The notes under the pieces were generated by a model. That model was not told the origin of the DNA and did no database searches. It saw only the letters and a list, made by a program, of their open reading frames with translations. From NCBI RefSeq assembly GCF_000003605.2, contig NW_003122933.1:5923-33627 (forward strand): a stretch of 27,705 nucleotides of DNA. Direction: 5' to 3'. The first letter of the stretch is position 1. Each line of letters opens with the position of its first letter. The DNA is from Saccoglossus kowalevskii (lineage: Eukaryota; Hemichordata; Enteropneusta; Harrimaniidae). A program made the translations under genes and the position numbers. Positions 1-8,513 of this stretch are shown one piece after another.

Positions 1-163
1 CATAGCCATGGACTACCCAATTTAGTAATAGGACTACACAATATAGCCGTAGGACTATCCAATACAGCCATGGGACTACCTAACATAGCTTTGAGACTAA
101 ATAATATAGCCATGGGACTACCCAATTTAGTAATAGGACTACCCAACATAGCCATAGGACTGC
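1..163. repeat. 21-bp minisatellite, left block
   Basis: Tandem 21-bp units of the form GGACTACCCAACATAGCCAT, with variants carrying AATTTAGTAAT. The same array resumes at about 1448, so this is the left half of one array split by the LINE relic. Units here are more diverged than on the right (ACACAATATAGCC, TATCCAATACAGCC) and include a one-base loss near position 10. The array runs off the left edge of the window. Confidence 0.93.
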
Positions 164-587
164 CAAGCAGCAGGCTTGGATGGTTTATGTATTGAACTTT
201 TGAAATACAGTTGTAATTTCTTAATTGATCCTCTAGTTAAATTATTTAATTTAATTCATGAATCTTCAATATTTCCGGATATTTGGAATACCAGTATAAT
301 TACACATTTATATAAAAAAGGTGACAAACATGATCCCCAAAACTACAGAGGAATATCTGTATCTAGTTGTATTGGTAAACTGTTTTGTAACATAATAAAT
401 TCTCGTCTTAATAACTATATTGAAGAGAACAAACTAATCTATAATAACCAGGCTGGTTTTAGAAAGAACCATCATACTATTGATCATATTTTTATCTTAA
501 AAACTCTAATTTCAAAACAATTATGTAAGAAAAAGAGACTTTTTGTATGTTTTGTTGATTTTGCTAAAGCTTTTGATTCAATTTTGA
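164..587 (+). pseudogene. LINE reverse transcriptase fragment (fingers/palm, through motif A)
   Basis: The frame is open from about 164 and carries a degraded QAAGLDG entry motif, then HLYKKGDKHDPQNYRGIS, GKLF and LIYNNQAGFRK, followed by the motif A segment VDFAKAFDSI. The aspartate in VDF is the first catalytic carboxylate of reverse transcriptases. The similarity ends abruptly after FDSI, about residue 136 counting from 176. Motif B, the YADD-type motif C and the thumb are absent, so the protein could not be active. The frame closes at 605-607 after a few unrelated residues. There is no ATG start; the fragment begins at the 5' truncation point. Family assignment to an APE-type LINE reverse transcriptase is secure. 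Confidence 0.9.
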
Positions 588-1265
588 GAATATCCTCTTT
601 TACTTGACATCAAAAAACAAATAATAAAATATTGGCTGCATATCGTGGAATTACCAGATGATAATCTAACTAAACAAGCATTCTATGAACAGAAAAAGTC
701 ATCTATATCAAATAGTTGGTTCATTAATCTTAAAACCATATTACAGGAAGCATCATTAGATTTTCTTCTGAAAAGAAAAATCCTCAAAACACAAACAGCA
801 ACAATTTGTAAAATTTTACAATCAAATTTACAAAGCAGGTATGTGAACAAGTGGAGAACTGCTATATCAAATGAAAATTCTAAACTCAGAACATATTCAA
901 AATTTAAAACAAAGTATAATTTGGAGCCTTATTTACTTAATTTGAACGGTGAAAATAGAAAAATGTTCACTAAATTCAGGGTTAGTGATCATAGTTTAGC
1001 TATTGAAAAAGGCAGACATTCTATCCCAAAAGTACCAATAAATAACAGACTTTGTCAATTTTGGAATAATTGCATTGAAGATGAGATCCATTTCCTTTTA
1101 GATTGTCAAAAATATGAACAGCAGAGATCTCAACTGTTACATAAAATTAAAGTCCCGGCTGACAATAACATTTCTTGTTTCACATATTTACTTTCACATC
1201 AAGATAAATTAGTTCAACAAGAGATATCAAACTTTATTTTAGCTGCGACCAAAATTAGAAATTAG
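588..1265 (+). pseudogene. LINE ORF2 C-terminal domain fragment
   Basis: This is a different frame from the RT fragment. It is open from 588 to the stop at 1263-1265 and has no ATG start. The first residues (IKKQIIKYW, then LPDD) match the segment that follows the thumb in this type of LINE protein. It continues with LRTYSKFK (residues 81-88 counting from 645), FRVSDHSLAIEKGRH (111-125) and a zinc-knuckle-like stretch with C137, C143, H149 and C154. The expected second cysteine of the knuckle appears as tryptophan (CQFW, residue 140), a likely inactivating change. The natural stop is followed by the 3' UTR, so this end is the true end of the ORF. No RNase H domain is visible. Confidence 0.85.
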
Positions 1266-1447
1266 ATTTCTTTAATAATTTATTTGTGTATTTTTTTTTT
1301 TTTTTATACATATTTATTTATTTGTGAATTTTAAGTACATTCATTCAAGTTATTTACAAAATTTGTTAACAAAAATTCTTTATTGTTGCAAACACCCTAT
1401 GTAACCTACTCTTTTTTACACGGGAACAATAAAGTTCATTCATTCAT

Positions 1448-1880
1448 TATAGAAATGGGACTACCCAACATAGCCATGAAGCTACCCAATTTAGTAATAG
1501 GACTACCCAATATTGCCATAGGACTACCTAATATAGCAATGGGACTACCCAACATAGCCATGGAGCTACCCAATTTAGTAATAGGACTACCCAACATAGC
1601 CATAGGACTACCTAATATAGCAATGGGACTACCCAACATAGCCATGGAGATACCAAATTTAGTAATAGGACTACCCAACATAGCCATAAGACTACCAAAT
1701 ACAGCAATGGGACTACCTAATATAGCCATGGAGCTACCCAATTTAGTAATAGGACTACCCAACATAGCCATAGGACTACCTAATATAGCAATGGGACTAC
1801 CCAACATAGCCATGGAGCTACCCAATATGGTAACAGGACTACCCAATATAGCCATGGAACTATCAATTACATGTATAGCC
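1448..1880. repeat. 21-bp minisatellite, right block, with 84-bp higher-order period
   Basis: About twenty 21-bp units. Because 21 is a multiple of 3, both strands stay open, reading GLPNIAM-type heptads forward and LGSPIAM-type heptads in reverse. The heptads show a higher order of four units: NLV-I, NIA-I, NIA-M, NIA-M/E. This repeats about five times, so the true period is 84 bp. The last units (MVTGLPNIAMELS) are degenerate. The open frame on the plus strand begins inside the LINE 3' UTR, which argues against a real protein. I read this as non-coding tandem DNA. Confidence 0.93.
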
Positions 1881-2072
1881 ATGAGGCTGAAAAATTGTAT
1901 ACCTTCAAACCATGATGCATCTTAGAGCTACAGTTGCTGTTCTAACAAGAAATAAATAAAGTTTTTTATATAAATTCTTATAAATTCAAATTGCCTGATT
2001 AGAATTCTGATTGACCAACCAACTAAAATAATATTCATGGCTCAGTTTGAAATTAATATTCATATTAAGTAC

Positions 2073-2080
2073 TATAAAAG
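2073..2080 (+). promoter_or_regulatory. TATA-box-like sequence
   Basis: A perfect TATAAAAG. About 45 bases downstream is TCAGTC (initiator-like, 2115-2120), and at 2141/2142 there is a good splice-donor match (CCTG then GTAAGA). In AT-rich DNA such a TATA word arises easily by chance. It matters only if RNA evidence shows a plus-strand transcript. Confidence 0.2.
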
Positions 2081-2786
2081 ATAAAATAAAAAAATTGTTT
2101 ATTATAAAAATAATTCAGTCATCGCTTACAACTCGATCCTGGTAAGAGATCGAAAAATAACCTGCATTGCGGCATGTATGCATGCATGCAAGATATAGGG
2201 AATAAACAATAAATCTGAACACGGCACAATTGTGAGTAACACTGAATGTTTTATATTGATGTCAGACACATCTACAATACCAATTGATAACAGACTGATT
2301 TGTGGGGAAAAAAAACAACATTTAGTGTGTTTTTTTATCTGAAAATGTCTACGAATCTGTAGTCAATCAGCTTTGATTGGTTTACAGGATTTGAAATTAC
2401 AAAGCCTTAAACCTACCAAGTACCAATATGTTGGGTAGTTTTAAAATTATTAAAAAGTTTGTTTTGAATTTTTATGAAAATTGAATTTAATGTCCATTGC
2501 CTAATATTTTAAAATCTGGTGGGATAAAGTAGACTGTAAACAAATGTTTATTATAGGTGGCTGAATTGTTGGTAGTAAACCAGCCAATGATTGAAGACAA
2601 CATGCAAAGACTCATGGGTAATTTGCATTACAAAATGGCTACTATAACCAATAGAACCGTCTTTCTTTATATGTGAATGAGAACTAGTTATAGATCCATA
2701 GCTCTTCCTGTGTTGGTCTTTAGTCTTTACAATGGTATTTTTGTTATTTCTGATGTATTTTGTGTCATTAAATTTGTTATTTTCAG

Positions 2787-2852
2787 ATATTAGGACTTAT
2801 CAAAACAGAAGAGTTATGATTCCTCCCATAGTAAGACATTGATCCTTGTTTG
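2787..2852 (+). ncRNA. Possible non-coding exon (66 nt)
   Basis: Bounded on the left by a textbook acceptor (TTTGTTATTTTCAG ending at 2786) and on the right by a consensus donor (GTAAGT at 2853). All three forward frames contain a stop, so if it is spliced it belongs to a non-coding RNA or a UTR. It would be antisense to the proposed ALDH16A1 intron. Splice-site quality is the only evidence. Confidence 0.2.
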
Positions 2853-3438
2853 GTAAGTATACAAGTAGCCAGTGTTGTCACCAGGAACACTACATGGCCT
2901 ACATGCTAATTTGCATAACATTATAGTATGTTAATCACCTCCACTGTTTTTTATTGTTATAATTAAGCTTAATTGTTTCTCCAAAATCTATGGAGTGGGG
3001 AGGGAGGGGTTCTACTCAAGAACTCTGATAGCTCTGCTTGTTCATCTTCAATGCAAGCTGAATTAACAGCAGGGTAAGATTTGTGAGAAAATAAAATTGT
3101 GTTCTTGTAACACATAGCAGTATTGTTAAATTATAATGACTAAGCTATTGCGCTTCTGTTTCAAATTACATGAAAATATTCACATGTGTACTTGTTTGCA
3201 TCTAATGAATACTGCTATTGACAAAACAATTTTACAATACATCATACCAGGACTCAAACGTTTTATCAACATGTTATAACATCAATCAATTAAACAAAAT
3301 ATTAAACATTTTCAAAAATGTTCATTCACCTTGATTTTTTTAATTAATTTATTATTGAGAGCGTAAAACTTTTTAGTTTTCATACAGATTATGTTCTTTG
3401 TCTTGCATATTGCATGTAGTAATGAGGGTTTTCGTTAG

Positions 3439-3455
3439 AAGCCGGTCGCCGGCTT
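3439..3455. repeat. Perfect short palindrome AAGCCGG-TCG-CCGGCTT
   Basis: Arms of 7 bp around a 3-bp loop, in a locally CpG-rich patch (3440-3500) that stands out from its AT-rich neighbours. Directly repeated TGTCACATGG words follow at about 3530-3549. It could be the left end of the mobile element to its right, but the link is not shown. Confidence 0.5.
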
Positions 3456-3628
3456 ATTTGTCGTCTACACGATCTCGCACGGCCGTCTACTGTTGCAGAA
3501 TTCAATTGCAGGTCTAAGGTCACACCTGTTGTCACATGGTGTCACATGGTTGATTTGAAAAATGGTGTCCAAATGTAAGATCGCACAGGCAAACAAGAGG
3601 GGAACAAGTCATCTTTGTGTTCGTCATA

Positions 3629-3715
3629 CTAAAGCAGAGGGGTTGTCACGAGCGTGTCCTTGAAACTTGAGTTCCAAGTGGCGTATATACAACAGATTGT
3701 TTATTTACATCAAAA
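3629..3715 (+). mobile_element. Degraded end of the 165-bp TTAA MITE family
   Basis: Starts CTAAAGCAGAGGGGTTGTCA and continues to TTGAGTTCCAAGTGGCG, matching the first ~65 bases of the family seen intact at 16844, 17747 and 27170 (AAAGCGGGAGGGTTGTCAC, then TTGAGTCCCAAGTG). After about 3690 the match is lost, apart from a TTGTTTATTTACAT word also found in the MITE at 26851. The right terminal repeat is missing. Either a truncated copy or a diverged subfamily. Confidence 0.55.
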
Positions 3716-4589
3716 CGCATGTTCCATGTAGTAGTAATATGGCCAAAAATAAAAACAGCCGTTATTCGGCCATCTTTGATCTGATTATGAAATACTGAAA
3801 TGTATGATGTATGTGCCAAATACGAATGAAAATGGTACATAAATTGTGGAAATATAGTAGTAAGGCCAAAAAGTCAGATGACTGTCAATCGGCCATCCTT
3901 GACCAGATTTTGAAACAAACCGTCATGGACTTGTATCCTAACATGTATAATCCATGTATCAAGTTTGAATGACAACTGACAAAGCATGTCCAAAATACAA
4001 CATTTTCAAAAAACAAGATGGCTGCCAGTCAGCCATTTTGAATCGAATCGCTAAACCACTGCATGTGCATATGTCCCACATAAGGTACTAGGCACATGCA
4101 AAGAATGAACAGAATCGGTCCACAGGATTCTGAAATATGATTCTGGACAGACTGACGCACGGACGGACGGACAGACTCAGGAACTCACAGACGGATGGGG
4201 ACATGTATCCTACATGTATGATCTATGTACTAAATTTGAATGAAAACTGACAAAGCATGTCCAAAATACGACATTTTCAAAAAACAAGATGGCTGCCAGT
4301 CGGCAATGTTTGATCCAATTGTGAAATAAATCGTCATGCACATGTATCCTAACATGTATAATCTATGTACCAAGTTTGAATGAAAACTGACAAAGCATGT
4401 CCAAAATACAACATTTTCAAAAAACAAGATGGCTGCCAGTCAGCCATTTTGAATCGAATCGCTAAACCACTGCATGTGCATATGTCCCACATAAAGTACT
4501 AGGCACATGCAAAAAATGAACGGAATCGGTCCAAGAAATTCTGACGGACGGACGCACGCACGAATGCCCAGACGGAGACTGAATTATAA
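3716..4589. repeat. Tandem ~140-bp repeats with GACG microsatellite (body of a mobile-element-like unit)
   Basis: Block A carries AAGTTTGAATGAAAACTGAC, then GACAAAGCATGTCC, then AAGATGGCTGCCAGTC. It recurs with GACAAAGC starting at 3978, 4249 and 4389, and more degenerate versions lie at about 3730-3860. Block B (ATCGCTAAACCACTGCATGT through GGCACATGC to GAATCGGTCCA) occurs at about 4048 and 4459. Each B block is followed by a GACGGAC/ACGC microsatellite (4150-4190, 4541-4562). The order is A, B, A, A, B, then the terminal hairpin at 4590. A tandem core, a microsatellite and a 3' hairpin together resemble non-autonomous Helitron/Helentron-type elements described from bivalves, but no diagnostic end is proven. 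Confidence 0.75.
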
Positions 4590-4622
4590 GTCCCCGTTTT
4601 CAGACTTTGTCTGAACGGGGAC
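4590..4622. repeat. Perfect terminal hairpin of the 140-bp repeat element
   Basis: GTCCCCGTT pairs with AACGGGGAC, and inside it AGAC pairs with GTCT, leaving only small bulges and a 3-nt loop. It sits exactly where the repeat similarity ends and is followed by TAATAAA. Such a stem could be a transposon terminator of the Helentron type or an RNA 3'-end hairpin. Confidence 0.7.
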
Positions 4623-5330
4623 TAATAAAATGTATAAATAAAACGACCACAAATAAAATCTTTCACAATGAACAAATTACTATTTTGGTCTTTACTTAAA
4701 CCATATGCCCACATATATTGAAACCTGCAACAAAATATGTCTTGCACTTTCCAAAAGTCTTCGGTCCACAGAGGGAAGACACCCCACTCCTGCCCTTCCC
4801 CCGTGAAAGCAACATGCTCGCATTGCGCTGCGAAGCCATTCAGGAGCCTTCTAGTATTTTAATTTAGCCTCCTACTTTGAAAGTCAGGGAAACCCCTGAT
4901 TAATAGCAATTATACTAAATTTTATTGAGATAATGGTCGCATGACACTGACATACAATTAGTGTGCTGCTTTATTTGTATCTGACTGATGTAAATCCAGG
5001 TGTGTTGAGCAAGGAAGTTAAATATACACGTAAATGAATTTGTGAGCCACAGTATCTGTGATTTAAATATAAACAGGTAGCAAGTCAAAACAACCAGCTA
5101 CCAGAGGGTAAAAAACAAAAATTATAAATGTGGACAAACCAGTGGCTTTGCAGTATTTTGAGGACCATGTCTACAATCCAATAGACAAGATCACAAGATT
5201 TTGAAAAATCTATAAATAATAGTAAAAGTTTTTCATCATCAAAATGGAGTTCCGTTGACTTGTTACTTCCAAACCAGAATTCATTTGTTTATTCAACAAA
5301 GTATTTAGACACAACAAATATAGATATAGT
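4623..5330. other. Gene-free stretch
   Basis: No reading frame, tandem array or terminal inverted repeat seen. Base composition shifts toward higher GC near 4780-4840 (CCCACTCCTGCCC, TGCGCTGCGAAGCC), without any recognisable exon on either strand. Confidence 0.6.
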
Positions 5331-5401
5331 TTATTCGCTCCGAGATTAAGCTGATTTATAACTTTTCAATTATAGATCGGTAGTGCCCCGCCCATCTATA
5401 T

Positions 5402-5417
5402 AGGTCAAATGTGACCG
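5402..5417. promoter_or_regulatory. Inverted AGGTCA half-sites
   Basis: AGGTCA-AATG-TGACCG is an inverted pair of nuclear-receptor-type half-sites with a 4-bp spacer. Just left of it are CCGCCC and TATATAG. It lies about 390 bp inside the proposed ALDH16A1 intron 1. The classic inverted spacer is 3 bp, so function is uncertain. Confidence 0.25.
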
Positions 5418-5708
5418 TTATGTAAATAAACAGCTGGCTTTTGGAAATCAAAGAAACTGGAATATCAATAAAAAATTAATCTTGTCGACAAATTATGATC
5501 TGACAAAACCGAATATATTCATGTATGGAGCAACTCGTTAAATTGAAGCACATTCTCCCGACCAAAGTGCCCTCGTCCGTTCCAGTCAATCCATTATCAT
5601 CGAGTCGGAGATGAATCCGCGATGAGCAGTCATAATTCATGTCAAAAACCTAGCGATATTATTTTCACAAATTTCAAACAGAAGTGTCGCTTCAGCTGTT
5701 CTACAGAC

Positions 5709-5807
5709 CTGTGCAACGTTGGCTGCTTCAGGGGCTGGTCCATATGACATGCTTTTGAATATTTCGCCAACTGAGTTCGGCGTGCTTTTCCCAGTCACGG
5801 CGGCCAT
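5709..5807 (-). CDS. ALDH16A1: First coding exon of an ALDH16A1-like aldehyde dehydrogenase family protein (partial)
   Basis: Exon of 33 codons on the minus strand. It starts at an ATG in a good context (GAAAATGG) at 5807 and ends ...VAQ at CAG/GTCTGT, leaving phase 0. The segment GEIFKSMSYGPAPEA, residues 14-28, resembles the N-terminus of ALDH16A1 proteins (EIF..., an aromatic-GP-PE motif). In that family the next residues begin AWL, just where this exon stops. ALDH16A1 is a long member of the aldehyde dehydrogenase superfamily with a second, partial ALDH-like domain. The mammalian protein lacks the catalytic cysteine and is thought to be non-enzymatic. The catalytic region is not in this window, so activity here cannot be judged. 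Exon 2 is not visible in 1-5708, so intron 1 is probably longer than 5.7 kb. The donor GTCTGT is weak. The family call rests on about 20 residues recognised by eye. Confidence 0.65.
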
Positions 5808-5810
5808 TTT
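5800..5810 (-). promoter_or_regulatory. YY1-like site overlapping the ALDH16A1 start codon
   Basis: On the minus strand AAAATGGCCGC overlaps the ATG. It differs by one or two bases from the YY1 element AAGATGGCGGC, which often sits over the first ATG of housekeeping genes. Supportive of a gene start, not decisive. Confidence 0.35.
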
Positions 5811-6040
5811 CAAGAGATGGTAGTTTGACCTTAGACGCAAGCACGTTTTGCAAGGGGGGTCAGGAGGGCAACACCTTTCTTATGAAATACAAATTAAAAA
5901 CACGATAATTAGAAAACTAACGAAACGATTAGCAATATTTCAATGTTTCCTTATTTTTGACCAAGGTCATTGGTGCATATTGATATTATTAGTTGGCGAC
6001 ACGGCCCCTCTGAATGTTTAATTGCTCCCCTGTAATAAAA

Positions 6041-6048
6041 TCACGTGA
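6041..6048. promoter_or_regulatory. Palindromic E-box TCACGTGA
   Basis: An extended CACGTG E-box of the kind bound by USF and MiT/TFE bHLH-zip factors. It lies 27 bp from the TCTCGCGAGA element and about 235 bp upstream of the ALDH16A1 ATG. Confidence 0.4.
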
Positions 6049-6067
6049 ATAAATTATATCACCCAAA

Positions 6068-6077
6068 TCTCGCGAGA
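6068..6077. promoter_or_regulatory. TCTCGCGAGA palindromic core promoter element
   Basis: A perfect 10-bp TCTCGCGAGA. In vertebrates this element, bound by BANP, marks CpG-rich, often bidirectional housekeeping promoters. It is rare by chance in AT-rich DNA with few CpGs. It lies about 260 bp upstream of the ALDH16A1 ATG on one side and about 345 bp from the plus-strand splice donor on the other. Confidence 0.6.
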
Positions 6078-6422
6078 GAGAACCTGCCCACGCGAATTGT
6101 GGTTACGTTTTAGAATGACATCAACAGCTACCGCTTTCTGTACGATGTGAGTGTGGTTGTCATTTCTAATACGAGGGCATTTATTGTTGTCTAGCTTCTG
6201 ATAATTTCTCCCACGCTCAGACGATAGGATATCAACCAGAAGAGATTCAAGAAAGAAGTACGGGCGCTGGGAGAGTGGTAGGCGACGATTGAAAGACGAC
6301 GATACTGGCGATAAAATAAACAGGAGCAGCCATATACCGGTAAAAGCAACCACCTGCGATAACAATCTTTGTGGCCCCGATACTTTTCGTCGTTTGGTAA
6401 TTTCATACCAACAAAATAAAAG
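6078..6422 (+). other. Possible first (5' UTR) exon of a divergent plus-strand gene
   Basis: The interval ends in AAAAG followed by the consensus donor GTAAGT at 6423. It sits in the same GC-richer island as the ALDH16A1 start, on the other side of the TCTCGCGAGA element. The only upstream ATGs give very short frames (for example 6116, MTSTATAFCTM then stop), which fits an untranslated leader. The left end is set arbitrarily just past the promoter element. No downstream coding exon was recognised, so the partner gene is unidentified. Confidence 0.35.
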
Positions 6423-6449
6423 GTAAGTTTACTCACTGATAAATTAACA

Positions 6450-8513
6450 CAAAATGTGTATCATTATTTTGTGCGATCGCTCCCCAGTAAATATTTAATG
6501 GGTCTGTGGAAAACATTGCGATCGTCAACACTCAGATCTGTAAACACGCCCACACTTTCATTATCTCTCCGTGTTAGACAATTACCGTTCGTCTTTCACG
6601 TGTTTCTTTTCTCCTTATTCCTCTGCCATTTAAACATTCTCGGTCAACGACTGCTCCACTTCTTTACGTGTCGTTTTCTTTAATACTACATTGATTATAA
6701 GGGTCTTCAACGCCAATGTTTATCACAAATATATTCGTCCACATTAAAAAACAAACAAACATTACATTACATTTTGCTAAAGTCATTGAATTAATCAATA
6801 TACCTGGAGTAGGGGAAAATGTGGTCAAATTCAAGTTAAATTATCTTTACTAAGAACTGGCTGGTACAGTTAGTAATTGTACTCGCCAGTGACCCACGAT
6901 AATAAATAATGTTGTGGTTGTTCCTATAATAAATAGGGAGGGATTTTTTTTATTTTTCTATATATTTTTTATTTGTTATAACTCTGTTTTATATTTTGAC
7001 TTATAATAAAAATGAAATGATATGAAAGTCATAAATCATTTTAATTTTCCATTAAAATCTCAATCAAAGCCTGCAACTTTTTCTCAAATACAGCCCAAAA
7101 AGTTTTGAGTTGTAAAAAATAGGGTAGGTCTAGTTGTAAACACCACATAATTTTTTTTTACTTGAATGAAAAAGTAGTCTGGCAATATTAGGCTGAAAAC
7201 AAAATAAAAATATAGATAGATGTGACAGTTGCAATAGTAAGCTAGTATCAATATTGCTACTTTGTTAGAAAAACGGAGTTATATTGAAATATAACTGCTG
7301 ATTGGGTTGCTTTTTTGTTCACAGTAATTGAATTCCTGGGTTTAAAAGTAAATAAAAAAAGTTGCATGTCCAACGAACTGGTTGAACTGTATAAGTATAT
7401 AAGTAATTCTTCAATTGGCAGAGTAATTATCTTTAAAAAAATTGTTAATATTTTATTCTTGCTTGTCAGGGTAATGTTTTACATGTGCATGTACCTCTCT
7501 GTATGTCCTAATCCTGAAACATCACCCTACATGAACATGCAGTGTGTATCGCTTTAACTAGAGTGTTTACAACATTTTTCAATTGTGTGGATTTTCAAAT
7601 TTGTTTATCAATTCTGTAATCGCCAGTCATGTTTCATTACCTTACCTGGTAAAATTTGCATGTTCATATTGAATGGACAACCCTAGTAATAAGGCTTAAC
7701 TCTATTAAGAATTGTATCATATTTTACTGGTATTGAAAAGGGTGTAATTTTTTAAGTAGCTGACAAGGTCAGATTACATTTTTTATTACATCCCTCCCCA
7801 TCTCTCTTTCTCCCTCTTTTTTATGGAATACATTCCTATCTATGTATAACTCCTCAAAAAGAAGTTGTCACCCCTCCTTTCATCTGCTTCTGCCAACTCC
7901 CAAAATACATGTACTAAACATACACTAGGTGCAGTTAATCTAGGTGTACAATACAGACTAACACTAACAGGTTGACCATTAGAAACGTTAGGAACAAGAG
8001 GAGTGGTGTTGGGGTGATGGGATACATTTCAAAAATTCTGCAATAAACAATTAAATAAATTTTACATACCTAAAAAAACCCACTCAGATGTACATGTAAC
8101 TGAGAAATACCGAAAAAAAATGATGCAACATCATCGTGAAAAAACAAATCTATCTCAAAACTATAAGTGAACACAACAAAAATGCGCAGTTATTCTATCA
8201 TCTTCCCTCTCAGAATTTCTAACGGTCGACTCCTAAACCAATCTAAAGTAAGCAAATAATGTCAGCTAACAACAAGACCTCACATGTTCCCTATCTTTCC
8301 TGGCTATCTTGTATTCTTGACATGTGTATTTATTGGCAGTTGGTTATCTATGACATATTTGTGTCTTTGTAATCGTCTGCTGTTGTCACCTTTTGACCTA
8401 GACAATGTTTCTTCTTTTCTGTTCATAAAATCTTGATGAAAATCACTATGTGAGAATCTTCAAAATGAAATCTGAGTGAATTCTCAAAATTCAAAGGTCA
8501 TGGAGGTGATCAC
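6450..8513. other. Gene-free AT-rich stretch
   Basis: No supported exon. GC content falls back after about 6700. Two GCGATCG words (6473, 6515) belong to the promoter island. A pyrimidine tract lies at about 7789-7825. The open frame at 7315-7557 (LVELYKYIS..., then a hydrophobic stretch) follows an acceptor-like TTTTTTGTTCACAG at 7324 but has no recognisable similarity. Confidence 0.55.

Larger units (their letters stand above)
164..1447 (+). mobile_element. Non-LTR retrotransposon (LINE) relic, 5'-truncated and internally deleted
   Basis: A dead LINE copy. It starts inside the reverse transcriptase domain (a degraded form of the ...AAGLDG motif) and jumps from RT motif A to the C-terminal domain. 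It ends in a 3' UTR with a T-rich run at about 1290 and the terminal sequence AACAATAAAGTTCATTCATT. A short ATTC-repeat tail of this kind, rather than poly(A), is typical of several Jockey, CR1 and I-type clades. Minisatellite lies on both sides, so the insertion went into an existing array. No endonuclease or ORF1 region remains. The exact clade cannot be fixed from the fragment. Confidence 0.9.
1881..3438. other. Gene-free AT-rich stretch
   Basis: No reading frame of note and no recognised repeat family. It contains a short ATGC-repeat run at about 2174-2190 and, on the plus strand, the elements of a weak transcript model listed separately (TATA-like site 2073, splice donor 2142, candidate exon 2787-2852). 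If the ALDH16A1 call is right, this lies in that gene's first intron. Confidence 0.6.

Noticed and set aside
1383-1925. 180-residue plus frame and 148-residue minus frame through the minisatellite
   Set aside because: Both exist because the 21-bp unit is a multiple of 3. The plus frame begins in the LINE 3' UTR, and neither has a plausible gene context.
2555-2616. Plus-strand interval reading VAELLVVNQPMIEDNMQRLM between TAG and GTAATT
   Set aside because: Weak acceptor, a stop immediately before it, and no family match. Not enough to call an exon.
3978-4448. Possible CRISPR-like array
   Set aside because: Repeats are ~140 bp, uneven in spacing, diverged, and in an animal genome. They are a mobile-element or satellite unit.
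5622-5747. Plus-strand frame MSSHNSCQKPSD..., antisense to the ALDH16A1 exon
   Set aside because: It is a shadow of the minus-strand coding exon and has no family match.
6054-6436. Two overlapping minus-strand frames of 103 and 81 residues, one with a hydrophobic GIWLLLFILSP segment that looks like a signal peptide
   Set aside because: The 103-residue frame starts at TTG rather than ATG. The region reads better as promoter and 5' UTR of a plus-strand transcript ending at the GTAAGT donor.
7315-7557. 80-residue frame after an acceptor-like TTTTTTGTTCACAG
   Set aside because: No similarity, no matching donor that keeps the frame, and a composition typical of AT-rich chance frames.
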